This document shows positions 53,590 through 54,455 of a stretch of 54,455 nt of DNA, in pieces. The DNA lies in contig JAFRZM010000036.1 in the NCBI GenBank assembly GCA_017442585.1, positions 1-54,455 of the forward strand, written 5' to 3'. The translations under genes were made by a program, and so were the position numbers. The notes beneath the pieces were generated by a model, which saw only the letters and a list, made by a program, of their open reading frames with translations, had not been told where the DNA came from and made no database searches. Each line of letters begins with the position of its first letter. The stretch's first letter is position 1. The stretch is from Lachnospiraceae bacterium (GTDB taxonomy: Bacteria; Bacillota; Clostridia; Lachnospirales; Lachnospiraceae).

Positions 53590-54455
53590 ATGAGCGATTT
53601 TGAATTGGTAGTAGTAGGTGCAGGTCCGGGAGGATATGTTGCGGCTATCCGTGCTGCACAGCTTGGATTTAAGGTAGCTTTGGTTGAAAAGGATAAGGTC
53701 GGCGGAACATGTCTTAACCGCGGATGTATCCCGACAAAGGCTTTACTTCATTCGGCAAATACATATGCGGGAGCTAAGGATTTTGAAACTTTGGGACTTT
53801 CTGCATCAGGTATTTCATACGATATGAAGAAAATCCATGAGCGTAAAGCTGAGGTTGTAGCAAAGCTTGTAGGCGGTGTTGAAGGGCTTGTTAAAGCCAA
53901 TAAAATAGAATTAATCACAGGCACAGGTTTAATAAAGGATGCAAATACCGTTACTGTTGACGGTAAGGATATCACAACTGATAGAATTTTGGTTGCAACG
54001 GGTTCATTCCCTGCACGCCCTCCGATTCCGGGACTTGATTTACCGGGAGTTGTAACTTCTGATGAAGTACTTGAAGGAGAGCCGATTGATTATAAGTCAA
54101 TCGTTATAATCGGTGGCGGTGTTATCGGTGTAGAGCTTGCATCATTCTATGCGGCACTCGGATGCGAAGTTACTATAGTAGAGGCTCTTGATCGCTTACT
54201 TGCTAACCTTGATAAGGAATTCGGTCAGAAGCTTCAGGTAATGCTTAAGAAACGCAACGTAAATATCTGCACAAGCTGCAAGGTTTCAAAGATTGAAAAG
54301 GCAGACGCAGGATTAACAGTTACATTCACAAATAAGAAGGAAGAAGAAGTTTCCGTAACAGCTGAAGGCGTACTCGTATCTATAGGACGTCGTCCTGCAA
54401 CTGCAGGTCTTTTCGCAGAAGGACTTAATGTAGATATGGAGCGCGGATTTATTAA
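53590..54455 (+). CDS. lpdA: Dihydrolipoyl dehydrogenase (E3), 5' part
   Basis: The gene runs off the window; 288 codons are visible. This flavoprotein reoxidises dihydrolipoamide with NAD in 2-oxoacid dehydrogenase or glycine-cleavage complexes. The FAD loop GAGPGG is at 10-15, the redox disulfide is C41/C46 (GGTCLNRGCIPTK), the FAD-contact ATGSFP follows, and the NAD loop is IIGGGVIGVE. There is no N-terminal lipoyl domain. Start ATG after AAGGAGGACGAA. A small 7-bp hairpin (53550-53556/53564-53570) lies in the 56-base gap after the TPR gene. Which complex it serves lies outside the window. Confidence 0.95.
   Translation, partial: MSDFELVVVGAGPGGYVAAIRAAQLGFKVALVEKDKVGGTCLNRGCIPTKALLHSANTYAGAKDFETLGLSASGISYDMKKIHERKAEVVAKLVGGVEGLVKANKIELITGTGLIKDANTVTVDGKDITTDRILVATGSFPARPPIPGLDLPGVVTSDEVLEGEPIDYKSIVIIGGGVIGVELASFYAALGCEVTIVEALDRLLANLDKEFGQKLQVMLKKRNVNICTSCKVSKIEKADAGLTVTFTNKKEEEVSVTAEGVLVSIGRRPATAGLFAEGLNVDMERGFI

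Overview
The window looks like a chromosomal core segment of a motile, low-to-moderate G+C Clostridia, most likely a Lachnospiraceae member (Butyrivibrio/Roseburia/Lachnospira-like). This placement is inferred from gene content and order: mbl followed by two flagellar rod/hook genes, comFC followed by the flagellar-operon zinc-ribbon gene, a cdaA-cdaR-glmM cassette, an ECF thiamine transporter behind a TPP riboswitch, a Gram-positive type SOS box, strong GGAGG ribosome sites and frequent TTG starts. There is no rRNA, tRNA, CRISPR, IS or prophage. The first and last genes are cut by the window ends.

Layout. 1-4022: the end of a metal-exporting P-type ATPase, its zinc-type ArsR regulator, and, overlapping it, an unusual fusion of a TetM/EF-G-like translation GTPase with a C-terminal Rae1/YacP-type NYN nuclease domain. 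4080-7122: trpS and a chemoreceptor. 7213-7473 (minus): a small TSCPD protein. 7677-11292: secA, an unknown 83-aa gene and a nitrilase-family amidase. 11439-13469: a dCache chemoreceptor carrying the amino-acid-sensing motif. 13581-14391: TPP riboswitch and thiT. 14464-19427: SOS-controlled uvrB-uvrA. 19428-19839: a long gap with a probable minus-strand small RNA. 19840-23042: mbl and flagellar basal-body genes under sigma-28-like promoters. 23215-26560: recD2, comFC (apparently with an ATT start) and a yvyF-like gene. 26626-31593: two unknown membrane proteins, then cdaA, cdaR and glmM (c-di-AMP synthesis and cell-wall precursor). 31706-33266: an LCP cell-wall ligase and a GtrA-like protein. 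33396-39359: HtrA protease, aminopeptidase P, MATE exporter and CDF metal transporter. 39371-39502: a long imperfect hairpin element. 39579-39755 (minus): YjfB-like protein. 39935-42213: MBOAT/SGNH acyl-transfer pair. 42360-46190: RND exporter and MgtC-like protein behind palindromic operators. 46363-54455: valS, FapA/DUF342, folC, a 50-aa gene, a TPR membrane protein and lpdA (cut).

Themes. Envelope growth (mbl, cdaA/cdaR/glmM, LCP, MBOAT/SGNH, HtrA, secA), motility (two chemoreceptors, three flagellar genes, FapA, YjfB, YvyF) and DNA repair (uvrBA, recD2, comFC) are interleaved. Three promoters share the pattern TAAATT-N14-NCCGATAY, and all lie before flagellar or flagellum-associated genes, so they probably form one sigma-28 regulon. 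The strongest candidate for something undescribed is the translation GTPase-NYN nuclease fusion. Next come the minus-strand RNA candidate, the ATT-started comFC and the 132-nt hairpin element. All calls come from reading the sequence by eye; no search or folding program was run.
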